Positions 45,760 through 55,598 are shown, counted from the stretch's first letter. The stretch is 64,000 bases of DNA from JBEKHT01 sp050012135 (GCA_050012135.1 JBEKHT010000009.1:9119-73118), one strand, 5' to 3'. Made by a program: numbers and translations. The notes: a model not told the origin generated them from the sequence alone.

Positions 45760-46626
45760 CTACTCCCAATCAAACACCCGCTGTGCATTTCCTCGAGTGA
45801 TCTCGACAACCCTATCGATGGGCAGTCCTAATTCCCGGGCGACTTGGTCGGCCACACTCGCCACCAGCGCCGGCTCATTCCTCTGGCCCCGGTGCCCCTG
45901 CGGCGGAAGGTAGGGGGCGTCGGTCTCCAGCAAGGCCCGTTCCATGGGGGTTCGCCCATCCGGTCCGGCCGTCCTCATCCTCTCGCGCAGCCCATCGGCT
46001 TTGGGGTAGGTAATGATTCCACCGATCCCCAGAAACAGCCCCCAGTGCCCTGCGAAGTCGGCAATCTCCTGGCTGCCGCCGTAGGCGTGAAAAACGCCCC
46101 GGACCGCGCGAAGGTGCCGAGACTGGGCCCAATCCTCAAGCGTGCGCAGCGTCTCTTCAACGGAGTCGCGCACATGCACAACGATCGGGAGATCGAGGTC
46201 CCCGGCCAGGTCGAGTTGTTCCTGAAAGGATTCCCTCTGAACACCTCGCCCCGGGAAGTCGCGGCTAAAGTCCAGCCCAATTTCTCCGACGGCGACGACC
46301 TTCCCCGTCTGGGCCAGCGTCCGCAAACGAGACAGCGCCCCGGAGTTGAGTTCCGACGCGGAGTGCGGGTGGACACCGACCGCCGCAAAAACCTCCTCTA
46401 CTCTCCCGGCAAGCTCCACCGCCGCCTGGCTGGAAGCCAAGTCCACCCCGGGGACGAGCATCCGCACAACACCGCTCCTGCGGGCACGCAGAAGAACCTG
46501 CTCGAGATCCTGAGCAAAGGCCTCGGAATTGAGATGGCAGTGAGTGTCCGTCAGGCCCGGCAGCGCTTCGGCGGGCAGCGCGGCTTCTTTCCAACGCGCG
46601 CCGTCCTCAGGGCTGGAGGCCGACAA
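45760..46626 (-). CDS. tatD: TatD-family metal-dependent deoxyribonuclease
   Basis: 288 residues. TDTHCHLN near 27 (metal ligands), GVHPHSAS, GEIGLDF, VHVRDS, FHAYGG and ETDAPYLPP in the right order for TatD hydrolases. Family members are 3'-5' exonucleases or DNA-repair nucleases. The start lacks an ATG: TTG 46626, preceded by GAGGG and overlapping the end of the phosphohexomutase gene by 20 bases, is the best choice. Confidence 0.88.
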   Translation of the reverse strand: MSASSPEDGARWKEAALPAEALPGLTDTHCHLNSEAFAQDLEQVLLRARRSGVVRMLVPGVDLASSQAAVELAGRVEEVFAAVGVHPHSASELNSGALSRLRTLAQTGKVVAVGEIGLDFSRDFPGRGVQRESFQEQLDLAGDLDLPIVVHVRDSVEETLRTLEDWAQSRHLRAVRGVFHAYGGSQEIADFAGHWGLFLGIGGIITYPKADGLRERMRTAGPDGRTPMERALLETDAPYLPPQGHRGQRNEPALVASVADQVARELGLPIDRVVEITRGNAQRVFDWE

Positions 46627-48040
46627 GCTGGGTTCCCTCTTCCAGGAGCCTTTGCACTTTCTCCTGGTGCATGGTCTCGCAGTACACGCGCACGATGGGT
46701 TCGGTCCCCGAGAAGCGGACCAGCAGCCAGCCTCCGTCCTCCAACATGTACTTGAAACCATCAACGGTGAGTCGATCCAGCACGCGCAGACCCGCAAGCT
46801 GCGCCGGGCGCGCAGACGCAACCTTTTCCATGGCCTCGTCGCGGCCAGCCTCATCCAGCGGCCAATCGACGCGGTCGTAGTAGTAAGCACCGCCCACTTT
46901 CTCGTAAAGCGCCATCACCAACTCGGAGGGCTTCTTGTGCAGAGAAACCATCATGTCGAGCAGGTACAGGCTGGCCAGGAGGCCATCGCGCTCGGGGACG
47001 TGGCCCCGAAAGGCAAATCCGCCGGACTCCTCGCCCCCCATCAAGGCGTTGGTCTCAAGCATCTTGGGAGCAACGTACTTGAAGCCGACCCCGGTTTGGT
47101 GAATCGGAACACCGTAGCGAGCACCCAGCTTCTCGAGCATGGAGGTTGTCGAGAGGGTCTTTACGATCGGTCCGCGCAATCCTCGGACTTCGAGCAGGTA
47201 AAGCGCCAGAAGTCCAAAGACCTGCAATTGGTTGATGAACTCCCCGTGTTCATCTCCGAAACCCACCCGATCAGCGTCTCCATCGGTGACCAGCAAGGCA
47301 TCCGCCTTCTCCTCCCGCACACGGCGCAGCCCCACGTCAATGTTGGGTCGAATGGGCTCGGGCCGCTCCATCTCGGGAAAGATCGGATTTCGCTCCGAGT
47401 GGATCTCCCCCACCTTGGTTGTCCCCCCCGCCAGAAGACTCGGCAACCAGCCGGCGCCGTTTCCCCACATGGGATCAAACACCACATTCAAGCCGGCGGC
47501 GCGGATTCGCCCCAGGTCCACCAAGCGGCTCAATTGCTCCGTGTAGGCCGGTGCCGGATCGAAGAACTCCACACTGCGATCCTTCAGACCTAACTTCAAG
47601 GGAATCCACTGGACCCCGCTGTCCTGAGCCGGTATGGCCCCTTCAATCTCCTTCAACCCGGCGGGGTCAATGGCCCCTCCGTGCTCGTCCCGCACCTTGA
47701 AGCCATTGTCTGTGGCCGGGTTGTGCGATGCGGTAATGTTCACCGCTCCGGCAGCCTGGTGATAAACCACGGCGTACGCAATCGCTGGGGTAGGCGTCGC
47801 GGTCTGGGTCAGAAGGACGTTCAGGCCGTTCGCCGCGAGCACCTCGGCGGCAGAGCCGGCAAAGTTCTCTGAGCCAAAGCGGCGGTCATAGCCCACGACG
47901 ACCCGTCTTCCGGCGTAGCCCTTCTTCAACAGGAAGGATGCGAAGCCCTGGGTGCAGCGTCGGACGCTCGCGAAGGTGTAGTCCCCCGCGATCGCACCTC
48001 GCCATCCGTCCGTTCCAAAGTGAATTCCTGCTCCGACCAT
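46607..48040 (-). CDS. Phosphoglucomutase/phosphomannomutase family protein
   Basis: 477 residues. FGTDGWRG at 8-15, catalytic Ser S105 in NITASHNPATDNG, metal loop TDGDADRVG near 248, GGEESGG sugar loop, and phosphate-binding RFSGTEPIVRVY near the C-terminus. It interconverts hexose-1- and hexose-6-phosphates (or hexosamine forms); it could feed glucose-1-phosphate to GlgC, but the gene is not in that operon. First gene of a minus-strand set with tatD and the polyprenyl synthase. Confidence 0.92.
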   Translation of the reverse strand: MVGAGIHFGTDGWRGAIAGDYTFASVRRCTQGFASFLLKKGYAGRRVVVGYDRRFGSENFAGSAAEVLAANGLNVLLTQTATPTPAIAYAVVYHQAAGAVNITASHNPATDNGFKVRDEHGGAIDPAGLKEIEGAIPAQDSGVQWIPLKLGLKDRSVEFFDPAPAYTEQLSRLVDLGRIRAAGLNVVFDPMWGNGAGWLPSLLAGGTTKVGEIHSERNPIFPEMERPEPIRPNIDVGLRRVREEKADALLVTDGDADRVGFGDEHGEFINQLQVFGLLALYLLEVRGLRGPIVKTLSTTSMLEKLGARYGVPIHQTGVGFKYVAPKMLETNALMGGEESGGFAFRGHVPERDGLLASLYLLDMMVSLHKKPSELVMALYEKVGGAYYYDRVDWPLDEAGRDEAMEKVASARPAQLAGLRVLDRLTVDGFKYMLEDGGWLLVRFSGTEPIVRVYCETMHQEKVQRLLEEGTQLVGLQP

Positions 48041-48104
48041 CAGCTTGGGGCCCGCCAGAAAGATGGCCAGGTGATAACCCGACCCTGGCCATACGATTAG
48101 GGCG

Positions 48105-48110
48105 ATTATA
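48105..48110 (-). promoter_or_regulatory. -10 box of the phosphohexomutase operon
   Basis: Minus-strand TATAAT, 64 bases before ATG 48040. -35 weak. Confidence 0.5.
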
Positions 48111-48697
48111 CCTTAGAAAGTAGCTCGGAACGCAGATTCGGATGCGCTGAGGTGACCCCGCGCCGCGCAGGGCGACCCGGTCCGAGGCTCGCCCTGCGCA
48201 GAGAGCTAGAGATCACTCTCGGGGAAGCCGCCCCCGGCCGCATCCAGGCGCTGCTCTGACTCGACCTCGGGCCCGGGCGAGAGCGGAGACAATCTGGCCC
48301 TCCCCTGAAGGGAGACTCAGGCATCAACGGCCGTCGAGGCCCCGAAACCTTCACCGGTCGTGTGCTGGCAATGACCCCGGCAAGAATTTCCCCTATGTCC
48401 GATGGCCCGGAGATCTCCCGCCAGGGGACAGAGCCTTGCGTCCGTGAGGCCCAGCGCCAGCGAGAAGAAGCCCCAGTGTAACCAGGGGCCCGCGCTATTT
48501 TAGGGACCCATCCCGGCGGGACTCCGCTGGAAGGCCTGGCGGTTCTGGGATTCGGGCCCGCCTTGCTGATTTGCCTGTACTGGACGGAGACCCCTTGAAG
48601 GAGAAGGAAAAGAAACCGCGGGTGCAACGCTGGTTGGGCATGGCACCCGCGGCGGAGATTCTCGACCGCAAGTCACTTCGAGGCGAGGTCCGGTCGC
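48111..48697. other. Gene-poor stretch with a long hairpin
   Basis: About 590 bases. An 11-bp inverted repeat (48165-48175 with 48189-48199, 13-base loop) could be a terminator for the minus-strand YtxH gene far upstream or a structural element. No gene supported. Confidence 0.45.
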
Positions 48698-49030
48698 CTA
48701 TCCGTTCGGGTTTTCCCCCCCGAGGTCAGCGCGCTTGCGTCGAGCCGCTTGGCGCGCCGCATCCACGGCATCACTGACCCGCGTCTTGGTGTCCTGGACC
48801 GCCTCCTGGGCCCGACCGCGGAACTCCTCGGCGCCCGACTCGGCGCGGACACGCAGGTCCGCCGCAACCTCTTCCGCGCGATGCTTCAATTCGATGCCTC
48901 CCTCCCGGATCATCGCACGGGTTTCCTCACCGCTCTGGGGGGCCAACAAGAGCGCAACGGCCGCCCCGATAAGGCCTCCCACCAGAAAGCCGCCCAGGAA
49001 GGCACCCAGATCCCCGTCTCGATCTGCCAT
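48698..49030 (-). CDS. YtxH-domain protein
   Basis: 110 residues. One N-terminal membrane helix (FLGGFLVGGLIGAAVALLLAP) followed directly by SGEETRAMIREGG and a long basic/acidic coiled-coil-like helix, the YtxH/general-stress pattern. ATG 49030 follows AAAGGAG. It lies next to a DUF948-like gene, a common pairing in bacteria. Confidence 0.85.
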   Translation of the reverse strand: MADRDGDLGAFLGGFLVGGLIGAAVALLLAPQSGEETRAMIREGGIELKHRAEEVAADLRVRAESGAEEFRGRAQEAVQDTKTRVSDAVDAARQAARRKRADLGGENPNG

Positions 49031-49106
49031 GGTCCGCTCCTTTCCTCTGATGATCCGATGATTCCCTGCTTTCGCTGCCCGAGTTACAGGGCATCCGACC
49101 GACTGC

Positions 49107-49526
49107 TCATCCTCGGAAAAGGCGAAAAACCTCAAGCAGGCGGCGAATCCCTGCAAGCGAGCTATTGAGCTGGATCACGGGCTCAACCAGGTTCTCGCTG
49201 AGAAACACGGTGGTTCCCCTTAGGCTGTTGACTGCTTCATTTGCACTTTCGAGAAGCGGTTTGATTTCTATCTGCAGCAAGAGAGTCAGGCGGGCGATCT
49301 GGACCAGCAGAACAATCAGGGCCGCCCCCAGGACCATGAACTCAAGGGCCAGGACGATGAGAAGGATATCCCGGACGTTGCGGGTGGTCGCCTCATTCTG
49401 CGCAAGGAAGTAGAAACCCACCGCAAGCCCCACCAGAATCAAAAGGACAAAGACGATCGCCATCACCGTCCAAAACCGGACGGGGTTGGATTTCAGATTG
49501 GTGGAGTTGAGAGGAGGTTCGCCCAC
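49107..49526 (-). CDS. DUF948-like membrane protein
   Basis: 139 residues. Two membrane helices (about 20-45 and 57-80), then a helical tail with ANEAVNSLRGTTVFLSENLVEPVIQLNSSLAGI, resembling DUF948 proteins. Start GTG 49526 is set by a TATAAT that ends six bases before it, suggesting a leaderless transcript. Upstream in the same direction of the YtxH gene, 76 bases apart. Confidence 0.7.
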   Translation of the reverse strand: MGEPPLNSTNLKSNPVRFWTVMAIVFVLLILVGLAVGFYFLAQNEATTRNVRDILLIVLALEFMVLGAALIVLLVQIARLTLLLQIEIKPLLESANEAVNSLRGTTVFLSENLVEPVIQLNSSLAGIRRLLEVFRLFRG

Positions 49527-49532
49527 GATTTC

Positions 49533-49538
49533 ATTATA
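49533..49538 (-). promoter_or_regulatory. -10 box giving a leaderless DUF948-like message
   Basis: Minus-strand TATAAT six bases before GTG 49526. Confidence 0.55.
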
Positions 49539-49565
49539 CACTATGGATCGGCACGATCTCTGGGC

Positions 49566-49571
49566 TATAAT
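49566..49571 (+). promoter_or_regulatory. -10 box of the HAD-DUF389 operon
   Basis: Plus-strand TATAAT, 28 bases from the divergent box at 49533-49538. A small CCTCCC/GGGAGG hairpin (49573-49585) then overlaps the ribosome site of the TTG start. Confidence 0.5.
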
Positions 49572-49593
49572 CCTCCCTCGGGAGGAGCAGGTC

Positions 49594-50067
49594 TTGACCA
49601 TTGAGCTGGACATCCCGGGCCGGGGGTGGTTGAGGCTGCAACACTTGGTGCTCGATGTCAACGGAACAATCGCGATTGATGGGGTCCTGGTCGACCGGAT
49701 CTCGCGTCCGCTGACCGCTCTGAGGGATCGCCTGACCATCCACTTGATCAGCGCCGACACCTACGGTCGACAGGAAGCCATCGACCGGGCCCTCAATCTG
49801 CGCTCGACCCGACTGAACTCCGGTGACGAAGCCGAACAAAAAGCGGAATACGTGAAGCGCCTGGGGGCGCAGCAAGTGGTCGCCATCGGGCAGGGGGCGA
49901 ACGATGCGGGAATGTTGCGCGAGGCTGGCCTGGGGATTGCCATCCTGTCAGCGGAGGGGCTTGCTCGGCAAAGCCTGGAGGCCGCTGACCTGCTCGTTCC
50001 GGACATCTATGCCGCCTTGGACCTCCTCGAGCATCCGGTTCGCATTTTGTCCACATTACGACGATGA
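49594..50067 (+). CDS. Small HAD-type phosphatase (P-type ATPase-like)
   Basis: 157 residues. HAD nucleophile motif LDVNGTIAIDG near 19-29 and the late metal motif GQGANDAGML near 104, the pattern of soluble P-type-ATPase-like HAD proteins. TTG 49594 follows GGAGGAG and begins just after the promoter; upstream codons would overlap the promoter. The ribosome site is part of a short hairpin, a possible translational control. Followed after 9 bases by the DUF389-like gene. Confidence 0.82.
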   Translation: MTIELDIPGRGWLRLQHLVLDVNGTIAIDGVLVDRISRPLTALRDRLTIHLISADTYGRQEAIDRALNLRSTRLNSGDEAEQKAEYVKRLGAQQVVAIGQGANDAGMLREAGLGIAILSAEGLARQSLEAADLLVPDIYAALDLLEHPVRILSTLRR

Positions 50068-50076
50068 GGCTTTGCG

Positions 50077-51249
50077 ATGACTCCCTTGATGCCCATCTCT
50101 TCTCCTGAGGAGGAGCCGCCTCGACGCCGAAAGAGAGCCCGGGGGTGGCCAGTGGCTCTCGAAGAGGGCGAGAAACTCACTCTGGTCGAGGCGCTCACCG
50201 AGCGGACCCTTCCCACCTTCGACTTCTTTCTCTTCATCTTCTTGGCTACCCTGCTGGCCTGCGTCGGTTTTGGCCTGCACTCCACTACTCTGCTATTCGC
50301 CGCGGCTCTGGTCGCTCCTCTGCTCGCGCCGCTCGGCGGGATTAGCTTTGGCCTCGCGGTAGCTTTACCTCGCTACGTGGGACGCAACCTGCTGGGGGTG
50401 ATCCTCGGGGTGGCACTCGCCTTCCTCCTCGCAGCCTTGCTGGGGATGACCTCCCACCTGGTTTTCCCCAGGGCGGATCTCAGGTTCGCGGAGAGCCCAG
50501 GGGAGGCCTGGGCCGACCTGATGGTCGCGTTCTTCGCTTCCGTTTGGATGGCAGACCGACTTGCAAGGGACCCCGGACAGGCTCGTCTGCCCAGCGCGGC
50601 TCTCGCTTACTTGGTGCTGATCCCGACGATGGCGGGGGGCTGGAACCTAGCGACGCAGGGTCCGGCCGCTTCCCTGCCCCCCCTATTCAGTGCCGCGGCG
50701 AGTCTATGCCTCGCTCTCGTGGGTGGCCTTGCGATCTTCCTCATCCTGGGAATTCGACCCTTGGCGGAATCGCCTGGGGTCTGGGGGATTGCCTTGGGTG
50801 CAATCATCAGCATCGGTCTCTTCCTGCTGGCCCTGGAGGGGCTCAGTCAGCGACCTGTGCTGGAGCTAGTGGCGCAGCCGACGAGCACGCCCCAGGTCTC
50901 CCTGGCGCCCGGCCCCACCCTGGCCTTCACCCCGAGCCCCACCTCGACGCCCGCGGCAGTTCCCTCGCCCAGCGTCACCTCTTCACTCACGCCTGAACCG
51001 ACCTTGACCCCAAGCCCCACCCCGGTCTTGGGCGTGGTGTTCGGAACGAAGGGAAAGGGGGCCGAGTTGCGTGACGGGCCGGGGGGGAGAATCGTCAGCT
51101 CCCTTCTCGAGGGAGCTGGGGTGGAAAGAATCGGCGAGCCGCAGTTGGCCTCGGGACTGGAATGGGTTCTGGTCCGCGACGGCCAAGGTCACCAGGGATG
51201 GCTCGCGTTGGAATTCTTTGCGACGCTTACCCCCACGCCGATGCCCTGA
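50077..51249 (+). CDS. DUF389-type membrane protein with Thr/Pro linker and SH3-like domain
   Basis: 390 residues. N-terminal half: membrane helices with TLPTFDFFLFIFLATLLACVGFGLHSTTLLFAAALVAPLLAPLGG, the DUF389 signature (LVAPLLxP). After about 270 a Thr/Pro-rich linker leads to an extracellular SH3b-like domain of about 65 residues (GTKGKGAELRDGPGGRIVSSLLEGAGVERIGE ... WVLVRDGQGHQGWLALEF). DUF389 alone has unknown function; the added SH3 suggests contact with the cell wall or surface (inference). Confidence 0.75.
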   Translation: MTPLMPISSPEEEPPRRRKRARGWPVALEEGEKLTLVEALTERTLPTFDFFLFIFLATLLACVGFGLHSTTLLFAAALVAPLLAPLGGISFGLAVALPRYVGRNLLGVILGVALAFLLAALLGMTSHLVFPRADLRFAESPGEAWADLMVAFFASVWMADRLARDPGQARLPSAALAYLVLIPTMAGGWNLATQGPAASLPPLFSAAASLCLALVGGLAIFLILGIRPLAESPGVWGIALGAIISIGLFLLALEGLSQRPVLELVAQPTSTPQVSLAPGPTLAFTPSPTSTPAAVPSPSVTSSLTPEPTLTPSPTPVLGVVFGTKGKGAELRDGPGGRIVSSLLEGAGVERIGEPQLASGLEWVLVRDGQGHQGWLALEFFATLTPTPMP

Positions 51250-51258
51250 GGCCTTCTT

Positions 51259-51277
51259 GGCCCCGGATCCCGGGGCC
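51259..51277. terminator. Hairpin between convergent genes
   Basis: 8-bp GC stem with a 3-base loop, 9 bases after the DUF389-like stop; no T tract, so its strength is uncertain. Confidence 0.4.
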
Positions 51278-51433
51278 TGGCCGTTGCCCTCCATCCCGGC
51301 GCCTGGGTGGGGAGCGGCCTCGACACCTTCCCGTCTGCTGGCTTGAACTGGCCCTCGACCTTGGTAATTTCGGCCTCGGTTAGGGCTCGTCGCTGCTGTC
51401 CTCAGACCCTGAACTCATCCGGCGACAAATAGT

Positions 51434-54400
51434 TCATTGGCTCGGGTGCCCATCCCCGTAGGGTTGAGCCGCCATGTACTGGTACAGGGACCAGCGCTCG
51501 TTCACATCGCCCTGAGCGAGTTTCATCAGGGATTCCGCTCGCAGCTCATCGCTGCTTAGCAGCTGGCGAAAGCGAGTCTCGTTGTAGGCATACTGCTCCA
51601 GGGGAATGGTCGGGGCTTTGGAGTCCAGGACGAGCGGATTCTTACCCTGGGCCGCCCACATCGGATTGTAGCGATAGAGGGGCCAGTAGCCTGATTGGAC
51701 AGCCAGCTTCTGTTGCTCGAGTCCCCTGCGCATGTCGATACCTTGTTGGATGCAGTGACTGTAGGCAATAATCAGAGACGGGCCATCGTAGGCTTCCGCC
51801 TCCAGAAAAGCTCGCAGCGTCTGTTGGTCATTTGCTCCCATGGCCACCCTGGCCACGTAGATGTAGCCATAGGACATCGCTATGAGCCCAAGGTCCTTCT
51901 TGGGCAAGGACTTGCCCTTGGCCGCGAAGCGGGCCACAGCCGCCCGAGGCGTCGCCTTGGAGGCCTGGCCTCCCGTGTTGGAGTAGACCTCGGTGTCCAA
52001 TACTAGGACGTTCACGTTCCGGCCAGAAGCCAGGACATGATCCAGGCCTCCGAAACCGATATCGTAGGCCCAGCCATCGCCGCCCATGATCCAGACGCTC
52101 TTGCGGACCAGGTCATCGGCGAGTGAGAGCAAGTCTTTGGCCAGAGGGTCCTGAAGCCCGGCCAGCTGGTTCTTGAGTTCGGCAACTCGTGCGCGCTGGG
52201 CCCGGATCCCTTCCTCGTGGGACTGGTCGGCATGAAGCAACTCACTCACCAAACCTGGACCGACACGATCCGCCAATTTGGGCAAAGCCTCGTGCAAGTA
52301 CTCCAAGTGCTTGTCAAAGGTCAGTCGCATGCCCAGCCCAAATTCGGCATTGTCCTCGAACAGCGAGTTCGACCAAGCCGGTCCACGGCCTTCGAGGTTG
52401 TGAGTCCAGGGGGTAGTGGGCAGATTGCCGCCGTAGATGGAGGAGCATCCGGTGGCGTTGGCCACCACGGCCCGATCCCCGAAGAGCTGCGAAACGAGCT
52501 TGACGTAGGGTGTCTCGCCGCAGCCTGCGCAGGCTCCCGAGAACTCAAAGAGAGGTTCATAAAGCTGGGCGTTCTTGATCGTGCCCGGGTTCACCAGAGT
52601 GCGATCGATTTCGGGAAGCGATAGGAAGAACTCCCAGTTCGTGTTTTCCTGCTCACGCAGACTGGGCTGAGGCACCATGTTCAGCGCTTTGTGGTCGGCC
52701 TGCTTCTTGTCCTTGGCCGGACAAACCTCGACACACAGGCCGCAGCCCGTGCAATCCTCGGGGGAGACCTGCAAGCTGTAGATGGCGCCGGGGAATTCCT
52801 TGAACCGGGCGGCAGCACTCTTGAATGCAGCGGGGGCCTGGGCCAGAAGATTCGGGCCATACACCTTCTGCCGGATCACGGCATGCGGGCAAACCATCAC
52901 GCACTTTCCGCACTGAATGCAAAGGTCGGGCTCCCAGGCCGGAATCTCCAGGGCAATGTTGCGCTTCTCCCAGCGCGAGGTGCCGCTGGCGTAGGTTCCA
53001 TCAACCGGAAGCGCGCTGACCGGCAAGCGATCCCCGTCAAGCGTGATCATCGGAGCCAGGACCTTCTGCACGAACTCCGGGGCTTCCGCGGGAACGCCGG
53101 CGCGACGCCTCGGTGAAGAAGCGAGGACCGTTTTTGCCTTCAGCTCAACTTCGTGCAGGTGAGCCAAGGTCTGGTCCACCGCGCGGAAGTTTTGCTGGAC
53201 CACCTCTTCGCCTCGCTTGCCATAGGTCTTCTGAATGCTCTTCTTGATCTCGGCGATGGCGCGCTCGCGGGGCAACACGCCGCTGATGGCAAAGAAGCAG
53301 GTCTGCATGATGGTGTTGATTCGCCCCCCCATGCCGGTGTCTTGCGCCACCTTGTTGGCGTCAATCACGTAGAAGCGAAGCTTCTTTTCGAGGATCTGCC
53401 CCTGGACCTCCTGAGGCAGGTGATCCCACACCTCGTTCGGTTCAAAGAGGCTGTTGAGCAGGAACACCGCCCCCGGGACGGCGTATTTCAGGACGTCGTA
53501 ACGCTCCAGGAAACTGAACTGATGGCAGGCGACGAAATTCGCCTGGCCGATCAAGTAGGGCGCATGAATGGGCCGAGGGCCGAACCGGAGGTGCGATAGA
53601 GTCACCGTCCCCGACTTCTTGGAGTCATAGTAGAAGTACCCTTGGGCATAGTTTTCGGTGTCTTCGCCGATGATCTTGATGGAATTCTTGTTGGCACCCA
53701 CGGTTCCGTCCGAGCCAAGACCCCAGAACACACAGCGGACCGTGTCATCCTCTTCAATGGAAAAGGCTGGATCGAAGGTGAGGCTCGTGTGAGTGACGTC
53801 ATCCTCGATCCCAATAGTGAAGTGGTTCTTGGGCTGCGGTCGGCGTAGCTCGTCAAAGACGCCTTTGGCCATCGCTGGTGTGAATTCCTTGGAGGACAGC
53901 CCGTAGCGTCCACCGACGACCAGCGGCATCTCCGCCAAGGGCAGCTTGCCCCGGCCGCGATCCTCGGCCAGGGCCGTAACCACATCCACGTACAGCGGCT
54001 CGCCCAGGCCGCTCGGTTCCTTCGTGCGATCCAGGACCGCCAGCGCCCTGACGGTGCCCGGCAGGGAGGCCATGAGAGCCTCCACCGCAAACGGCCGAAA
54101 CAACCGGACCTTAACCACGCCGGTTTTCTCGCCGCGATCCGCGAGGAACTTGGCGGTTTCCTCGGCTGTTTCCGCCCCTGACCCCATCATGACGATGACG
54201 TACTCGGCATCCGCCGGGCCCACGTAGTCGAACAGGTGATAGCCCCTCCCCGTGAGCGCGGCGAAGCGATCCATCCACTTTTGGACGATGGCTGGACAGG
54301 CTTGGTAGAAGCGGTTGACGGTCTCGCGGGCCTGGAAGTACACATCTGGGTTCTGCGCTGTGCCACGGACAACGGGATGATCCGGAGAGAGAGCGCGCGC

Positions 54401-55012
54401 CCGGTGCGCCACGACCAAGTCCTCGTTGATCATGGAACGGATCTGCTCGTCGCTGAGCCGCTCCAGCTTGTTCACCTCGTGGGAGGTCCGAAACCCGTCA
54501 AAGAAGTGGAGGAAGGGAATCCGCGCCTCGAGCGTGGCCGCGTGGGCAATCATCGCCAGGTCTTGCGCCTCCTGCACGGAGTTGGAGGCAAGCATGGCAA
54601 AGCCTGTCGACCGCGCGGCCATTACGTCGGATTGATCTCCGAAGATCGAGAGGGCCTGGGCAGCGAGGGAGCGGGCCGAGACGTGAAAAACAGTCGAGGT
54701 CAGCTCGCCCGCGATCTTGTACATGTTGGGGATCATCAGCAGCAGACCTTGCGACGCGGTAAAGGTCGTGGTCAGGCTGCCGGTTTGGAGCGCCCCGTGC
54801 ACGGCTCCCGCCGCGCCGCCCTCCGATTGCATCTCGACCACCAGGGGCACCGTGCCCCAGATGTTGGTCTTGCCGGCGGCAGACCATTCGTCAGCGAATT
54901 CGCCCATGGGCGAAGAAGGCGTGATCGGATAGATCGCGATAATCTCACTGACCTTGTGGGCCACGTAGGCTGTTGCTTCATTGCCGTCAATGGTGGCAAT
55001 CGAGTGTTCCAT
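51434..55012 (-). CDS. nifJ: Pyruvate:ferredoxin (flavodoxin) oxidoreductase
   Basis: 1192 residues, the full single-chain homodimeric form. Order: pyruvate-binding domain I (IAIYPITPSSPMGEFADEW), CoA/transketolase C-like domain II, domain III, two [4Fe-4S] motifs (CIQCGKCVMVCPHAV; CTGCGLCVEVCPAKD), then the thiamine-diphosphate domain with FSGACAGCGETPYVKL (third cluster ligand CAGC) and GGDGWAYDIGFGGLDH (Mg-TPP GDG). It converts pyruvate and CoA to acetyl-CoA and CO2 with reduced ferredoxin, an oxygen-sensitive reaction of anaerobic metabolism. GGAGG ribosome site at the start. Alone in its transcript as far as seen. Confidence 0.96.
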   Translation of the reverse strand: MEHSIATIDGNEATAYVAHKVSEIIAIYPITPSSPMGEFADEWSAAGKTNIWGTVPLVVEMQSEGGAAGAVHGALQTGSLTTTFTASQGLLLMIPNMYKIAGELTSTVFHVSARSLAAQALSIFGDQSDVMAARSTGFAMLASNSVQEAQDLAMIAHAATLEARIPFLHFFDGFRTSHEVNKLERLSDEQIRSMINEDLVVAHRARALSPDHPVVRGTAQNPDVYFQARETVNRFYQACPAIVQKWMDRFAALTGRGYHLFDYVGPADAEYVIVMMGSGAETAEETAKFLADRGEKTGVVKVRLFRPFAVEALMASLPGTVRALAVLDRTKEPSGLGEPLYVDVVTALAEDRGRGKLPLAEMPLVVGGRYGLSSKEFTPAMAKGVFDELRRPQPKNHFTIGIEDDVTHTSLTFDPAFSIEEDDTVRCVFWGLGSDGTVGANKNSIKIIGEDTENYAQGYFYYDSKKSGTVTLSHLRFGPRPIHAPYLIGQANFVACHQFSFLERYDVLKYAVPGAVFLLNSLFEPNEVWDHLPQEVQGQILEKKLRFYVIDANKVAQDTGMGGRINTIMQTCFFAISGVLPRERAIAEIKKSIQKTYGKRGEEVVQQNFRAVDQTLAHLHEVELKAKTVLASSPRRRAGVPAEAPEFVQKVLAPMITLDGDRLPVSALPVDGTYASGTSRWEKRNIALEIPAWEPDLCIQCGKCVMVCPHAVIRQKVYGPNLLAQAPAAFKSAAARFKEFPGAIYSLQVSPEDCTGCGLCVEVCPAKDKKQADHKALNMVPQPSLREQENTNWEFFLSLPEIDRTLVNPGTIKNAQLYEPLFEFSGACAGCGETPYVKLVSQLFGDRAVVANATGCSSIYGGNLPTTPWTHNLEGRGPAWSNSLFEDNAEFGLGMRLTFDKHLEYLHEALPKLADRVGPGLVSELLHADQSHEEGIRAQRARVAELKNQLAGLQDPLAKDLLSLADDLVRKSVWIMGGDGWAYDIGFGGLDHVLASGRNVNVLVLDTEVYSNTGGQASKATPRAAVARFAAKGKSLPKKDLGLIAMSYGYIYVARVAMGANDQQTLRAFLEAEAYDGPSLIIAYSHCIQQGIDMRRGLEQQKLAVQSGYWPLYRYNPMWAAQGKNPLVLDSKAPTIPLEQYAYNETRFRQLLSSDELRAESLMKLAQGDVNERWSLYQYMAAQPYGDGHPSQ

Positions 55013-55598
55013 GAAGACCTCCGCAAGCCGGCCCGGCCGGAACGATACACGTCACAACGCACGGAGACCTGCTCGTCCCGTGGGCCCAAGGCATTGGTTG
55101 CTCGACTATTCGTGGCCTGTCTCGAGGGGGAGCCCGCCAGCCGATTCTCGCGTCAGTCACAGCGGCCTCGGTTCGGTCCGGCGAAAGGCGCCCAACGAGT
55201 TACCACCCAACCTAGACATGATTCTCCCTTTCCGCAGTTCCTGGCGCGAGTGACGATCTGCACAGAATCGCTGGAACTCTGTCATGCAATTTTGGTCTGA
55301 AATACCCGATTAAGATGGGATCCCTCTCGTGCTCTCCTATTGAGACTCACTCAAGCGTCATGCCCCGCTGTCCGTGATGAAGGAGAGCGACTCCCTTTCC
55401 TGGCGATCGCCGTGAGCCTTGCGGCCCGCCCCTCCGAACAAGAAGTTCGATGTCCGGCCGGGCCCTTGATCACAAACTGATGGCCCCTGCGCGAGTCCTG
55501 GAACCTGCCCCCGGGCATGAGTTGGCTCTCCCTGGGATGGAGAGCGCTTGGCCTGACCTCTCGCCGCAGGCCCGCGCAGGATCGACCCAGATTGTCTG
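55013..55598. other. Divergent gene-poor stretch
   Basis: About 590 bases between nifJ and the right-hand cluster. No gene supported; the promoter of the cluster lies at its right end. Confidence 0.45.
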
